53,714 nt of DNA from an uncultured Bacteroidales bacterium (GCA_900319925.1 ONQE01000002.1:1-53714), one strand, 5' to 3'; positions 25,660 to 34,242 are shown, counted from the stretch's first letter. Numbers and translations are program-made. Notes: generated by a model from the sequence alone, not told the origin.

Positions 25660-26190
25660 ATGGCAGACAAAAACTTCTACTACTTAGGCACACTAACGAA
25701 ACCTTTCGGTCTGAAAGGCGAGTTGTGTGCCTTTTTTGATGTCGATGACTGCGAACGCTATCTCGACCTCCAGGCCGTTTTCATTGAGACAGACGGCGAA
25801 ATGCTGCCCTATATGATTGAGAAACTGCAATATAAGGGTAACAACCAGTTCATCGTCAAGCTGCAGGAAGTCGGTATCGACAATGTGCGCGAGTTTGCGC
25901 AGACCGACCTCTACCTGCCCCTCTCCTCCCTGCCGAAACTTACCGGCAACCGTTTCTATTTTCACGAAGTCATCGGCTTCAAAGTGGTGGACGAGAAGTT
26001 GGGCGAGATCGGCATCTGCAAGGATTTTCTCGAACTGGCCAACAACCCGCTCATGCAGGTTGATCGCGACGGCACGGAAATCCTCATCCCCGCCTCCCAG
26101 CAGTTCGTCACCGACGTTGACTGCGAAAACAGGATTCTGCATGTCTCCACCCCCGAAGGATTGGTGGAACTTTATCTCGGACGTAATTAA
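25660..26190 (+). CDS. rimM: Ribosome maturation factor RimM
   Basis: RimM binds S19 and helps maturation of the 30S head. The 176 residues have the N-terminal RimM domain (YYLGTLTKPFGLKGELCAFF, then DLQAVFIETDGEMLPY) and a PRC-barrel C-terminal half (GFKVVDEKLGEIGICKDFLELANNPLMQV, then EILIPASQQFVTDVDCENRILHV). It is co-transcribed with rpsP, 17 nt downstream. Length and motifs are normal. Confidence 0.95.
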   Translation: MADKNFYYLGTLTKPFGLKGELCAFFDVDDCERYLDLQAVFIETDGEMLPYMIEKLQYKGNNQFIVKLQEVGIDNVREFAQTDLYLPLSSLPKLTGNRFYFHEVIGFKVVDEKLGEIGICKDFLELANNPLMQVDRDGTEILIPASQQFVTDVDCENRILHVSTPEGLVELYLGRN

Positions 26191-26216
26191 TAGCGTGTTC
26201 TTTTGTAAAGATTTTA

Positions 26217-26224
26217 TATCTTTG
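26217..26224 (+). promoter_or_regulatory. Promoter -7 box of the aminotransferase gene (TATCTTTG)
   Basis: TATCTTTG lies 56 nt before the ATG at 26281. A TTTG is present at 26202-26205, but only 11 nt upstream, too close to be the -33 box. Confidence 0.6.
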
Positions 26225-26280
26225 CAAGGTCAAGTTATAAATATATTATTCTGATTATCAAAACATTAATATAAAAGAAT

Positions 26281-27480
26281 ATGCCTAAAATTTCCCAAAA
26301 AGGTGCAAGCATGCAGTCTTCCCCCATCCGGAAGCTCGTCCCCTTCTCCGATGCTGCCAAAAGTCGCGGCATTCACGTTTATCATCTGAACATCGGTCAA
26401 CCCGACATCGAGACCCCGAAAGGTGCCCGCGACGCCGTGCGTAACGCCGATATTCCGGTGATTGCCTACAGCCACTCCGCCGGCAATCTCAGCTACCGCA
26501 AGAAATTGGTGGAATACTACCACAGCGTGGGTATTGAGGTCACCACCGATGAGATCATCGTCACCACCGGTGGCAGCGAAGGCCTCCTTTTCGCCTTCAA
26601 CAGCTGTATGGATCCCGGCGACGAAATCATCATCCCGGAACCCTTCTACGCCAACTACAACGCCTTCGCCACGATGTGCGGCGTGGTGGTGAAACCTATC
26701 ATCTCCACGATTGAGAACGGCTTTGCGCTCCCCTCCATCGAGGATTTCGAGAAGGTGATTACCCCGAAGACCAAGGCCATCATGATCTGCAACCCCAACA
26801 ACCCCACCGGCTACCTCTACTCCAAGGAGGAGATCCTCAAGCTGGGTGAGATCGCCAAAAAGCACGACCTCTTCCTCTTCGCCGACGAAGTGTATCGCGA
26901 GTTCTGCTACGACGGCGTCAAGCACTTCTCCGTCATGGAGCTGACCGACATTGCCGACAACGTAGTGCTTTTGGACTCTGTGTCAAAGCGTTACAGTGCT
27001 TGTGGTGTGCGTGTGGGTGCTTTCATCACGCATAACAAGGAGGTCTATGCCACCGCTATGAAGATGGCCCAGGCCCGTTTGAGCCCGCCTTCTTACGGCC
27101 AGATTCTTGGTGAGGCCGCCGTTGACACCCCGAAGGTCTATTTCGACAGCGTCAACAAAGAGTATGTGGCTCGCCGCAACACCATCGTGAATGGCGTGAA
27201 CGCCATCCCCGGCTGCTTCGTCCCGATGCCGAAGGGCGCCTTCTACTGCGTGGCCCGTCTGCCCATCGACGACTCCGACCGCTTCTGCCGCTGGCTGCTC
27301 GAAGACTTTAGCTACAAGGGTGCAACGGTGATGTTTGCCCCCGCCACGGGCTTCTATTCCAAGAAGGGACAAGGTGTTGACGAGGTGCGTATCAGCTACT
27401 GCCTCAACGTCTCTGACCTCGAGAAGGCCGTCGAGTGCCTCCGCGAAGCCCTCAAGGTCTATCCCGGCCGCACGAACTAA
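26281..27480 (+). CDS. Class I/II PLP-dependent aminotransferase (aspartate aminotransferase-like)
   Basis: The 399-residue fold-type I enzyme transfers amino groups between amino acids and 2-oxo acids. Motifs: LNIGQPDIETP, YSHSAGNLSYRKKL, TTGGSEGLLFAFNS (phosphate cup), ICNPNNPTGYLYSKEE, LFADEVYREF and the PLP-binding Lys in LLDSVSKRYSACGVRVGAF, then the substrate Arg in EVRISYCLN. It best resembles aspartate/aromatic aminotransferases annotated aspC in Bacteroidota, but the amino acid specificity cannot be read. It is monocistronic or followed by the barrel gene 45 nt downstream across a heptamer-like leader. Confidence 0.92.
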   Translation: MPKISQKGASMQSSPIRKLVPFSDAAKSRGIHVYHLNIGQPDIETPKGARDAVRNADIPVIAYSHSAGNLSYRKKLVEYYHSVGIEVTTDEIIVTTGGSEGLLFAFNSCMDPGDEIIIPEPFYANYNAFATMCGVVVKPIISTIENGFALPSIEDFEKVITPKTKAIMICNPNNPTGYLYSKEEILKLGEIAKKHDLFLFADEVYREFCYDGVKHFSVMELTDIADNVVLLDSVSKRYSACGVRVGAFITHNKEVYATAMKMAQARLSPPSYGQILGEAAVDTPKVYFDSVNKEYVARRNTIVNGVNAIPGCFVPMPKGAFYCVARLPIDDSDRFCRWLLEDFSYKGATVMFAPATGFYSKKGQGVDEVRISYCLNVSDLEKAVECLREALKVYPGRTN

Positions 27481-27483
27481 TTT

Positions 27484-27525
27484 GGCCTTTGGGACCCGGA
27501 ACCTTTGGACCGTAAACCCTTAACA
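27484..27525. repeat. Heptamer array F, degenerate (about 6 units)
   Basis: Counting back from the ATG at 27526, the sequence splits into 7-nt units with repeated A-C-C cores (GGGACCC, GGAACCT, TTGGACC, GTAAACC, CTTAACA), in unbroken register to the start codon. Units have drifted strongly, so this is a weaker case. Confidence 0.55.
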
Positions 27526-28392
27526 ATGATTATGAAACGTTTATCGTATATCGGAAAAGATGTAGCAGGCAGTCGTCTGCTGCATCTTTTTCTGCTTTTT
27601 GCTCTAACGGCAGTCGCCCTGCTCGCTTTGCCGCAACAGGCAGTGGCCCAAAAGACTAAGCCCGTTTACCAGACTGATTTTTCCAGCAAGGACTACGTGG
27701 ACACCGCCGCGCCGATGATCTGGCTGGATGCGCACATGTCGTACCACATTCCGGTGGGTGCCCTGCGCACGATGTACAAGAACAACTTCGCCGTGGGACC
27801 GGGATTCACCTTCAAGTCGAGGAACAACTGGACCGTCGGGTTCCACGTTGACTATATGTTCAACGCCAAAATGCGTGACCCGGAATTCTTCAACGGCACC
27901 CTGGCCAATGACAATGGCATTATCATTGACGGCAACGGGTTGGTGTCACGTGGCGGCATCCAGGCGGAAGGCCGTTACTGGACCGTCCAGGCCGAGTTTG
28001 GCAAGATCATTCCCGTCGATCGTTGGAAGAACTCGGGTGTCTGGTTGCGTATCGGGGTCGGTTACTTCAGCCACCGTCTGCGCCTTGACGACTTCAGCCA
28101 CCAGTATCCGCAGCTCGACGGCGACTACGTCAAGGGTTACGACCGGCGTTGCGGGGGATTTGTCCTCAACCAGTTCGTGGGTTACCATTTCGTGCGGAAA
28201 AACCGAATGCTGAACTTTACCGTCGGGTTGGAGTTCCACGAGATGTGGACCAAGCCGAACCGCAACTACATCTTCTTCGAAGGCCCCACCGACGATATGA
28301 AAGCCCAATTCAGCGGTCTTATCGGTTTCCGCGTCGGCTGGAACATCCCGCTGTACGAGCAAAAAACAACGACTACGTTTTATTATCGATAG
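27526..28392 (+). CDS. Outer-membrane beta-barrel protein
   Basis: The 288-residue protein (start ATG 27526 or 27532; the frame reaches back to a TTG at 27505) has a signal region (LLHLFLLFALTAVALLALPQQAVAQ) and then alternating amphipathic strands typical of an outer-membrane barrel, such as NWTVGFHVDYMFNAK, YWTVQAEFGKIIPV, VWLRIGVGYFSHRL, LNQFVGYHFV, LNFTVGLEFHEMW and FSGLIGFRVGWNIPLY. It ends in an aromatic strand, TTTTFYYR. The pairing of a strictly conserved-looking HIPVGAL and RCGGFVLN segment is of unknown meaning. No specific family is recognised; transport or assembly role is not shown. Confidence 0.75.
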   Translation: MIMKRLSYIGKDVAGSRLLHLFLLFALTAVALLALPQQAVAQKTKPVYQTDFSSKDYVDTAAPMIWLDAHMSYHIPVGALRTMYKNNFAVGPGFTFKSRNNWTVGFHVDYMFNAKMRDPEFFNGTLANDNGIIIDGNGLVSRGGIQAEGRYWTVQAEFGKIIPVDRWKNSGVWLRIGVGYFSHRLRLDDFSHQYPQLDGDYVKGYDRRCGGFVLNQFVGYHFVRKNRMLNFTVGLEFHEMWTKPNRNYIFFEGPTDDMKAQFSGLIGFRVGWNIPLYEQKTTTTFYYR

Positions 28393-28482
28393 ACTTATGA
28401 CCTATGACTTATGACGTATGACTTATGACGTATGACTTATGACGTATGACTTATGACTTATGACGTATGACTTATGACCTAC
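28392..28482. repeat. Heptamer array G (GACTTAT / GACGTAT, 13 units)
   Basis: Thirteen contiguous 7-bp units, GACTTAT alternating with GACGTAT plus two GACCTA variants, begin on the last base of the barrel gene's TAG stop codon. Every unit holds TGA or TAT-GA at its junction, so all three forward frames are closed within 21 nt. Confidence 0.97.
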
Positions 28483-28500
28483 ATAGTATATTTTCCCCAA

Positions 28501-28591
28501 ATCACAAGTCACAAGTCACAAGTCACAAATCACAAATCACAAATCACAAGTCACCAATCACAAGTCACCAATCACAAATCACTAATCACAA
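28501..28591. repeat. Heptamer array H (ATCACAA / GTCACAA, 13 units)
   Basis: Thirteen contiguous 7-bp units, mostly ATCACAA and GTCACAA with CCA and CTA variants, end 9 nt before the waaA ATG. They are separated from array G by 18 nt without periodicity. The array is G-poor on the sense strand; AAAGGA at 28595-28600 then precedes the ATG. Confidence 0.97.
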
Positions 28592-28600
28592 ATTAAAGGA

Positions 28601-29842
28601 ATGCGAGTGCTATACACAATAGGGATTTGGTTTTACGGGTTGGGTATCCGTATTGCCGCGCTGTTCAACGAGAAGGCGCGGTTGTGGGTGCGTGGCCGTA
28701 AGGACTTGCTTTCCGAGCTGGAACAAACCTTTGCCGGAAAGCAGTCTCCCGTGTGGGTGCATTGCGCTTCCCTGGGAGAATACGAGCAGGCCAAACCGCT
28801 CATCGAGAAGATTAAGCAGGAGCAGCCTGAAACTAAGATACTTACGACTTTCTTTTCACCGTCAGGCTATGCGCAGGCCCTAAAAAAACCGCTTGCTGAC
28901 TACAATTTCTATTTGCCGTTGGATCTGCCTCGCAACGCAAGAAAGTTTCTCGACATTGTGCAGCCCCGAGCGGCCGTGTTCGTGAAATACGAGTTTTGGT
29001 ACAATTATATGGATCAATTGCATCAAAAGTCCATACCTTTTTACTACATCAGCGCTATATTCCGTGAAAGCCAGCACTTTTTCAAGCCTTACGGGCGATG
29101 GTTTGCTACACAATTGCAGGCAGCCACGCATTTCTTCGTGCAGACGGAAAAATCGAAGCGGCTTCTGGAAAGCATTGACATAAAACAGGTTACCGTTTGC
29201 GGAGATACCCGTTTTGACCGCGTGAGTGCCATCGCCTCGAAAGTGCAGCCTTTCCCGTTTATGGAGACCTTCTGCCAAGGCCGGAAAATCATCGTGGCCG
29301 GCAGTACTTGGGGACCTGACGAGCAGCTGCTGGCACAATTATTGCAAGATTTCCCTGATTATAAACTGGTTGTCGCACCCCACGAAATCAGCAGAATCGA
29401 AGAGGTGAAAGAGACATTCCGCGCATATAAAACCGCCCTGTATTCCTCTATGAAAGAGGAACAGTTGTCCGATTGTCAAGTACTTCTTATCGACACTATC
29501 GGCATTTTGAGCCGACTGTACCAGTACAGCCATGTCTCCTACATCGGCGGAGCCTTCAAAACAGGACTGCACAACATTCTGGAAGCGGCGGTGTATGGCA
29601 AGCCGCTCTTCTTCGGTCCGCATTACGACCATTTCAACGAGGCGGTGACCTTAGTGGAGCGGAAAGGGGCCTTCTCGGTCAATTCCGCCGATGAAATGAA
29701 AGAAACCATGACGAAATTTGAGCAAAACAATGAATATTATACCCAAACCTGCGATATTTGCCAGCGATATGTGGCGGAAAATGCAGGGGCGGCGGACATT
29801 ATATATCACCAAATAGGAAAATCAATAGAATATTTACATTAA
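28601..29842 (+). CDS. waaA: 3-deoxy-D-manno-octulosonic acid (Kdo) transferase
   Basis: WaaA adds Kdo to lipid A precursor at the inner face of the cytoplasmic membrane. The 413 residues have an N-terminal membrane anchor (YTIGIWFYGLGIRIAALF), then the GT30 acceptor domain with VWVHCASLGEYEQAKPLI holding the catalytic Glu, and a C-terminal GT-B donor domain with KIIVAGSTWGPDEQLL, VVAPHEISRIEEV, SYIGGAFKTGLHNILEAAVYGKP and FGPHYDHFNEA. The length is normal. lemA follows 12 nt downstream. The ATG is preceded by AAAGGA, unusual for this phylum where leaders seldom have it. Confidence 0.95.
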   Translation: MRVLYTIGIWFYGLGIRIAALFNEKARLWVRGRKDLLSELEQTFAGKQSPVWVHCASLGEYEQAKPLIEKIKQEQPETKILTTFFSPSGYAQALKKPLADYNFYLPLDLPRNARKFLDIVQPRAAVFVKYEFWYNYMDQLHQKSIPFYYISAIFRESQHFFKPYGRWFATQLQAATHFFVQTEKSKRLLESIDIKQVTVCGDTRFDRVSAIASKVQPFPFMETFCQGRKIIVAGSTWGPDEQLLAQLLQDFPDYKLVVAPHEISRIEEVKETFRAYKTALYSSMKEEQLSDCQVLLIDTIGILSRLYQYSHVSYIGGAFKTGLHNILEAAVYGKPLFFGPHYDHFNEAVTLVERKGAFSVNSADEMKETMTKFEQNNEYYTQTCDICQRYVAENAGAADIIYHQIGKSIEYLH

Positions 29843-29854
29843 AATCTTAAACAA

Positions 29855-30454
29855 ATGGGTAAAGTATTAAAAACCGTTCTGATTATTGTGGGCGTCCTTA
29901 TCGTTTTGGGTGCCATGTTAGTTTCACCGTACAACAAGATGGTGCAGAAAGACGAAGGCTGCTCCAAGGCTTGGGCCGATGTGGAGAATGCCTATCAACG
30001 CCGTATGGACCTGATTCCCAACTTGGTGAAGACTGTTCAGGGCGTCGCTGACTATGAGAAGGGCACCTTGACGGAAGTGATTGAAGCTCGTGCCAAGGCC
30101 ACGTCCGTGCAGGTGGATCCGAGTAACCTCACCGAGGAGTCCATCGCCAAGTTCCAGGCCGCCCAGGATCAGCTGAGTTCCGCCTTGAGCCGCTTGATGG
30201 TCGTCGTGGAGCGCTATCCCGAGCTGAAAGCCAACCAGAACTTCTTGGAGTTGCAGGCTCAGTTGGAGGGTACGGAGAACCGTATCGCTGTGGAACGCGG
30301 CAAGTTCAACGAGACGGTGAACGACTATAACAGCTACATCCGCAGGTTCCCGAACAACATCATCGCTGGTATGTTCAACTTCGACAAGAAGGGTTACTTC
30401 AAGGCGACTGAGGGTGCTGACAAAGCCCCGGATGTGGAGTTCAACTTCAACTAA
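29855..30454 (+). CDS. LemA family membrane protein
   Basis: The 199-residue protein has an N-terminal transmembrane segment (TVLIIVGVLIVLGAMLVSPYNKMV) and the long antiparallel helices of LemA: AWADVENAYQRRMDLIPNLVKTVQGV, LTEVIEARAKATS, LSRLMVVVERYPELKANQNF and LEGTENRIAVERGKFNETVNDYNSYIRRFPNNII. LemA-family proteins are widespread and of unclear molecular role, often encoded next to TPM-domain proteins as here (3 nt to the next gene). The pair may act on membrane protein quality or photosystem-like assembly in other bacteria. Confidence 0.92.
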   Translation: MGKVLKTVLIIVGVLIVLGAMLVSPYNKMVQKDEGCSKAWADVENAYQRRMDLIPNLVKTVQGVADYEKGTLTEVIEARAKATSVQVDPSNLTEESIAKFQAAQDQLSSALSRLMVVVERYPELKANQNFLELQAQLEGTENRIAVERGKFNETVNDYNSYIRRFPNNIIAGMFNFDKKGYFKATEGADKAPDVEFNFN

Positions 30455-30457
30455 TCC

Positions 30458-31285
30458 GTGATTGTTGCAGCGTTGAAACGTCTGATAACCATACTGATTG
30501 TCATCGCAGCCGTATGGTCCGGCGCGGCGAAGAATACGGACGGGATTCCTCCTGCCCCTAATCCGCCGCGCCTGGTCAACGACCTTGCCGGCATCCTCAC
30601 TCCCGAGCAGATTCAGGAGAAGGAGAACCGGCTCGTGGCCTTCAACGACAGCACCACCAACGTCATTTGTGTGGTGACAGTCAATGATCTGGGTTACTAT
30701 ACCGCCGCAGAATTTGCCTACGAGATTGGTGAGCAGTGGGGTGTCCGTTCCACCGATGACAAACGCAACGGCGTGGTGTTGTTGCTGAAACCCCGCAACG
30801 AGACCTCCGGCGAAGTCTATATTGCGGTGGGGTACGACCTTGAGGCTGCCATCCCCGATGCCATAGCGAAACGCATCATCGAGACGAAAATGATGCCCGC
30901 CCTGCGCGAAGGGGACTACAATGCGGCCATCGACTCCGCGTTGGCGTATATCCTGCCGTTGGCGGCGGGCGAAATCAGCGTGGAGCGGTTGTACGACGAT
31001 TCAGGATCCCTGGCGGAAGTGCTCCTCGGCCTCTTCTTCATCATCATTATAGTGGTGGTCGTCATCTCTTTCTCCAAAAAGCATCCCAACAGTTTTAGTG
31101 GCGGCAGTCACTACGACGGAGGTACCTTCTTCCCGCCCACCCACTACGGCGGCAACTGGTCCGACTTCGGCGGCGGCTTCGGTGGAGGCAGCTTCGGCGG
31201 TGGTGGCGGCTTTGGAGGCGGCGGCTTCGGCGGCTTCGGCGGCGGTGGCGGCTTCGGTGGAGGCGGCGCCGGCGGACGATTCTAA
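30458..31285 (+). CDS. TPM-domain (YgcG-like) membrane protein with Gly-rich tail
   Basis: The frame starts with GTG at 30458, 3 nt after the lemA stop. The 275 residues comprise a signal/anchor, a TPM domain (about 38-165: RLVNDLAGILTPEQIQEKEN, STTNVICVVTVNDLGY, GVVLLLKPRN, IAVGYDLEAAIPD), a transmembrane segment (LLGLFFIIIIVVVVISF) and a tail of about 70 residues of Gly, Phe and Ser (FGGGFGGGSFGGGGGFGG...). The tail is low-complexity and its function is unknown. Such proteins regularly accompany LemA. The stop TAA lies in the heptamer array that runs into pyrC. Confidence 0.9.
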   Translation: MIVAALKRLITILIVIAAVWSGAAKNTDGIPPAPNPPRLVNDLAGILTPEQIQEKENRLVAFNDSTTNVICVVTVNDLGYYTAAEFAYEIGEQWGVRSTDDKRNGVVLLLKPRNETSGEVYIAVGYDLEAAIPDAIAKRIIETKMMPALREGDYNAAIDSALAYILPLAAGEISVERLYDDSGSLAEVLLGLFFIIIIVVVVISFSKKHPNSFSGGSHYDGGTFFPPTHYGGNWSDFGGGFGGGSFGGGGGFGGGGFGGFGGGGGFGGGGAGGRF

Positions 31286-31316
31286 TCACAATTCACTAAT
31301 CACAAGTTACAAATGA
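31282..31316. repeat. Heptamer array I bridging a stop and a start codon (5 units)
   Basis: Units CTAATCA, CAATTCA, CTAATCA, CAAGTTA and CAAATGA are contiguous. The first carries the TAA stop of the TPM gene; the last carries the ATG of pyrC (31313-31315). The whole intergenic region is one array, in register with both codons. Confidence 0.9.
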
Positions 31317-32665
31317 ACTATTACATCAAAAATGCAACGATAGTGAACGAAGGTGAGTCCTTTCCGGCTCACCTTTATATTAAAGATGGTATCATTGCCA
31401 AAATTGTCTGCGATGCTGAACTTTTTGATGCGGGCAATGCGCAGATTATTGATGCGCGGGGCAAATACGTGATTCCCGGGGTCATCGATGAGCATGTGCA
31501 TTTCCGGGAACCGGGAATGACTGCCAAGGCTGACATTGGCAGTGAGAGCCGGGCGGCGGTGGCGGGCGGCGTCACCTCCTTTATGGAGATGCCCAACACG
31601 GTTCCGCAGACCACCACGCAAGCGTTGCTGCAGGATAAGTTCGACCTTGCCGCCGAGAAATCGTTGGCCAACTACTCGTTCTACATCGGCGCGACGAACG
31701 ACAATCTGGACGAGATTGTAAAGACCGATCCTGCCACGGTATGCGGCGTGAAACTGTTTATGGGTTCCAGCACCGGCAATATGCTGGTGGATAAGGACTC
31801 CGTTTTGGAGACTCTTTTCCGCGAGTCGCCGTGCTTGATTGCCGCGCATTGTGAGGACGAGGAAATCATCAAACGGAACACGCAGCATTATAAAGAGTTA
31901 GCCGAACATCATGAAATAGTCCCGGATGCGAGCATCCACCCGCTTGTGCGCACGGAAGAGGCCTGCTACCGTTCCACAGAGAAGGCGGTGATGTTGGCGA
32001 AGAAAACAGGCGCGCGGTTGCACGTCATGCACATCTCCACCCGTTCGGAATTGTTGCTGTTCGATTCCACCATCCCGTTGGTTGACAGGAAGATAACCGC
32101 AGAGACCTGTCCTCACTACCTGCTGTTTGATGACCGTGACTACGCGCGGTTCGGCTTTGCCATCAAATGCAATCCGGCCATTAAGTCGTTGCAAGGCAAA
32201 CTCGCGATTTGGAAGGGGGTCAAAGACGGCTACATCAGCACTATAGGCTCTGACCACGCCCCCCATCAGCGGGAAGAGAAGTTCACCGACAGCTACTTTA
32301 CCGCTAAGTCCGGATTCCCGTCCATCCAGCACAACTTCGCGCTCATGGCCGATAATTTCAAACGTAACGGGCTGACTTTGGCTGATTTAGTTACACTGAT
32401 GTGCCATAATCCCGCCACGCTGTACCGCATCGACTGTCGAGGCTTCATCCGGGAAGGTTACTTTGCCGATTTGGCTATCGTGGATACGGATGCCAACGAG
32501 TTGATTTCCAACGAGAAAGTCCATTACAAATGCGGTTGGACTCCATACGACGGGGTAGCCACGCATACGAAAGTCACCCATACGTTTGTCAATGGGAACT
32601 TAGTGTACGAAAACGGTCAGTTTAACGAAGAATTTCGTGGGGAACGGTTGCGATTCGAAGTGTAG
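31313..32665 (+). CDS. pyrC: Dihydroorotase
   Basis: Dihydroorotase closes carbamoyl-aspartate to dihydroorotate in pyrimidine synthesis. The 450-residue amidohydrolase has the metal pair in VIDEHVHFREPGMT, the carboxylated Lys in GVKLFMGSSTGN, metal His in LIAAHCEDE and LHVMHISTRSEL, and the catalytic Asp in IGSDHAPHQREEK, so all metal ligands are present. It is the class I type common in Bacteroidota, and carries PNTVPQ and AVAGGVTSFMEMPN. It may be co-transcribed with waaA-lemA-TPM; the gap to the TPM gene is one heptamer array. Confidence 0.95.
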   Translation: MNYYIKNATIVNEGESFPAHLYIKDGIIAKIVCDAELFDAGNAQIIDARGKYVIPGVIDEHVHFREPGMTAKADIGSESRAAVAGGVTSFMEMPNTVPQTTTQALLQDKFDLAAEKSLANYSFYIGATNDNLDEIVKTDPATVCGVKLFMGSSTGNMLVDKDSVLETLFRESPCLIAAHCEDEEIIKRNTQHYKELAEHHEIVPDASIHPLVRTEEACYRSTEKAVMLAKKTGARLHVMHISTRSELLLFDSTIPLVDRKITAETCPHYLLFDDRDYARFGFAIKCNPAIKSLQGKLAIWKGVKDGYISTIGSDHAPHQREEKFTDSYFTAKSGFPSIQHNFALMADNFKRNGLTLADLVTLMCHNPATLYRIDCRGFIREGYFADLAIVDTDANELISNEKVHYKCGWTPYDGVATHTKVTHTFVNGNLVYENGQFNEEFRGERLRFEV

Positions 32666-32718
32666 GCATCGTGCAAAAGGCGTTCTTGCTTAACTTCAGC
32701 GGAGCCGCCCTATTGTTC

Positions 32719-34242
32719 TTATTCCTTGATTCGCAGCATCTTTCGCACTAATCGGTTCACCTCGTCGGAGATGTTCCAGAAGTAGCATATCCCGACGGAG
32801 GCGACCATTAAGACCGTGCTCTTCACGACAGCATCCACTATAGCATTGGCTTTTACGGAGAACGGCAGCTTCATAAACAGCGGGGCGATACCTTTCACCC
32901 AGCCGAAGTTCAGCACCAGCAGACCTAAGATGAGGGCGAGGACCTTGAGTTGCGCCATAGACAAGATGTTGATATCCATCTTTATACGTACGATGAGCAG
33001 CAGACAAAGGTAGAAGGTTAGGTAGGATAGAAGGTGCGACATCGCGGCACCATCCATGCCGAAGCGTGGAATAAGCAGCACGTTAAGCAAAACAGCCGTC
33101 ACGGTTAGCATAATCGTGAACACCAGCGACCAATAGTAGTATTTGGAGTAGTTGAGGGCGCTGGAGCCGACAAACAACGTGGAATTGAAGAATTTTGCGA
33201 AACCGAGGATTAACACCACGCTCTTGCCTGCCTCATACATCTCGCCGTTGGGCAGCAGCAGAAACAGTGCGTCAAGGTTGATCCAGATGAAGAAGAAGAT
33301 GAGCGCACTGGAGAGCATCAGATGCAAAGATACGGACTTACAAAGCGTTTCGGCTCGCTGAATGTCGTTGTTCTTGATGGATTCAGAGATTTCCGGCTGT
33401 ACAATGGCATTCAACGACCGGTTCGGAATCTCCACCACCGTGGCGATGTAGTTGGCGATGGCGTAGATGCCTGTGAACGCGAGTCCCATGCCCGCGCTGA
33501 CGAAAAAGGTGTTCAACAGTGGCATCACATTCGCGGTGACGGCGTTCAACAGCATGAAGAGCGTGTAAAAACCGAAATCCTTCAGCAGGGGCTTTGTAAG
33601 AACCTTAAAGTCTGGCTTGAACGAGATTTTACCCAACGTGAGCAGGTAGAAAAAGTCTACGAGGGCGGCGACAAAGTAGGTGATGCAGATTCCGATGACC
33701 AAACCGTCCAGGTTGATGACATTCCAGTAGCCATATAGCAGGTAGGTCAGTAGCAGTCCGACACGCACGCCCACCTCGCGCACGAATTTCGGTACCACGA
33801 TACGCATCAGCACGTTGGCGTTGGCCTCGAACACTGTCTGGTAGAGCATGAACACCGAAAGGGGAAAGACGAACCGGTAGTAGTTGACGAAGAGTTCCGA
33901 GTTCTTCGAAAAAGTTTGGATGATGGTGCCTTCCAAGCATTTGGCTACGACGAAGAAGAGGAGGAACCCGACAATGGGGACGATCAATGTCCAGAAGAAA
34001 AAGCCGTGGTGTTTCTCGTTCTCGTCTTTGAAATAGGGGAAGAAACGGATGATGGAGGAGCTGGTGCCGAGTTGGGCGAAGCTGGCGAACAGAATGCCGG
34101 CGTCGATGAGCACGCGGTTGAGGCCGATCTCCTCTTGTGTCAGATATTTAGTGACGATGAAAAACGTGGTGAGAAAGCCAATGGCTATTCCCACGTAGTT
34201 GACAATCGTGCCTTTGATGCTCTGTTTGATGACGACACCCAT
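32719..34242 (-). CDS. Polysaccharide / oligosaccharide flippase (MOP superfamily)
   Basis: The 507-residue integral membrane protein has 12-14 hydrophobic helices, for example GTIVNYVGIAIGFLTTFFIV at the N-terminus, FWTLIVPIVGFLLFFVVA, FTGIYAIANYIATVVEIP and VLALILGLLVLNFGWV. The N-terminal KQSIKGTIVNYVGIAIG and the central YAIANYIATVVEIPNRSL resemble Wzx/MurJ-like exporters of the Bacteroidota lipopolysaccharide flippase group. It probably flips a lipid-linked glycan across the inner membrane; the glycan is unknown. It lies 75 nt downstream of the MltD-like gene on the same strand and is convergent with pyrC over 53 nt with no evident terminator. Confidence 0.85.
   Translation of the reverse strand: MGVVIKQSIKGTIVNYVGIAIGFLTTFFIVTKYLTQEEIGLNRVLIDAGILFASFAQLGTSSSIIRFFPYFKDENEKHHGFFFWTLIVPIVGFLLFFVVAKCLEGTIIQTFSKNSELFVNYYRFVFPLSVFMLYQTVFEANANVLMRIVVPKFVREVGVRVGLLLTYLLYGYWNVINLDGLVIGICITYFVAALVDFFYLLTLGKISFKPDFKVLTKPLLKDFGFYTLFMLLNAVTANVMPLLNTFFVSAGMGLAFTGIYAIANYIATVVEIPNRSLNAIVQPEISESIKNNDIQRAETLCKSVSLHLMLSSALIFFFIWINLDALFLLLPNGEMYEAGKSVVLILGFAKFFNSTLFVGSSALNYSKYYYWSLVFTIMLTVTAVLLNVLLIPRFGMDGAAMSHLLSYLTFYLCLLLIVRIKMDINILSMAQLKVLALILGLLVLNFGWVKGIAPLFMKLPFSVKANAIVDAVVKSTVLMVASVGICYFWNISDEVNRLVRKMLRIKE

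Noticed and set aside
26202..26224. Full promoter of the aminotransferase gene with TTTG as -33
   Set aside because: The TTTG and TATCTTTG boxes are only 11 nt apart, against the 19-21 nt expected, so only the -7 box is claimed.
28392..28591. CRISPR array
   Set aside because: The repeats are 7 bp, contiguous, without spacers of unique sequence, and no cas gene is present.
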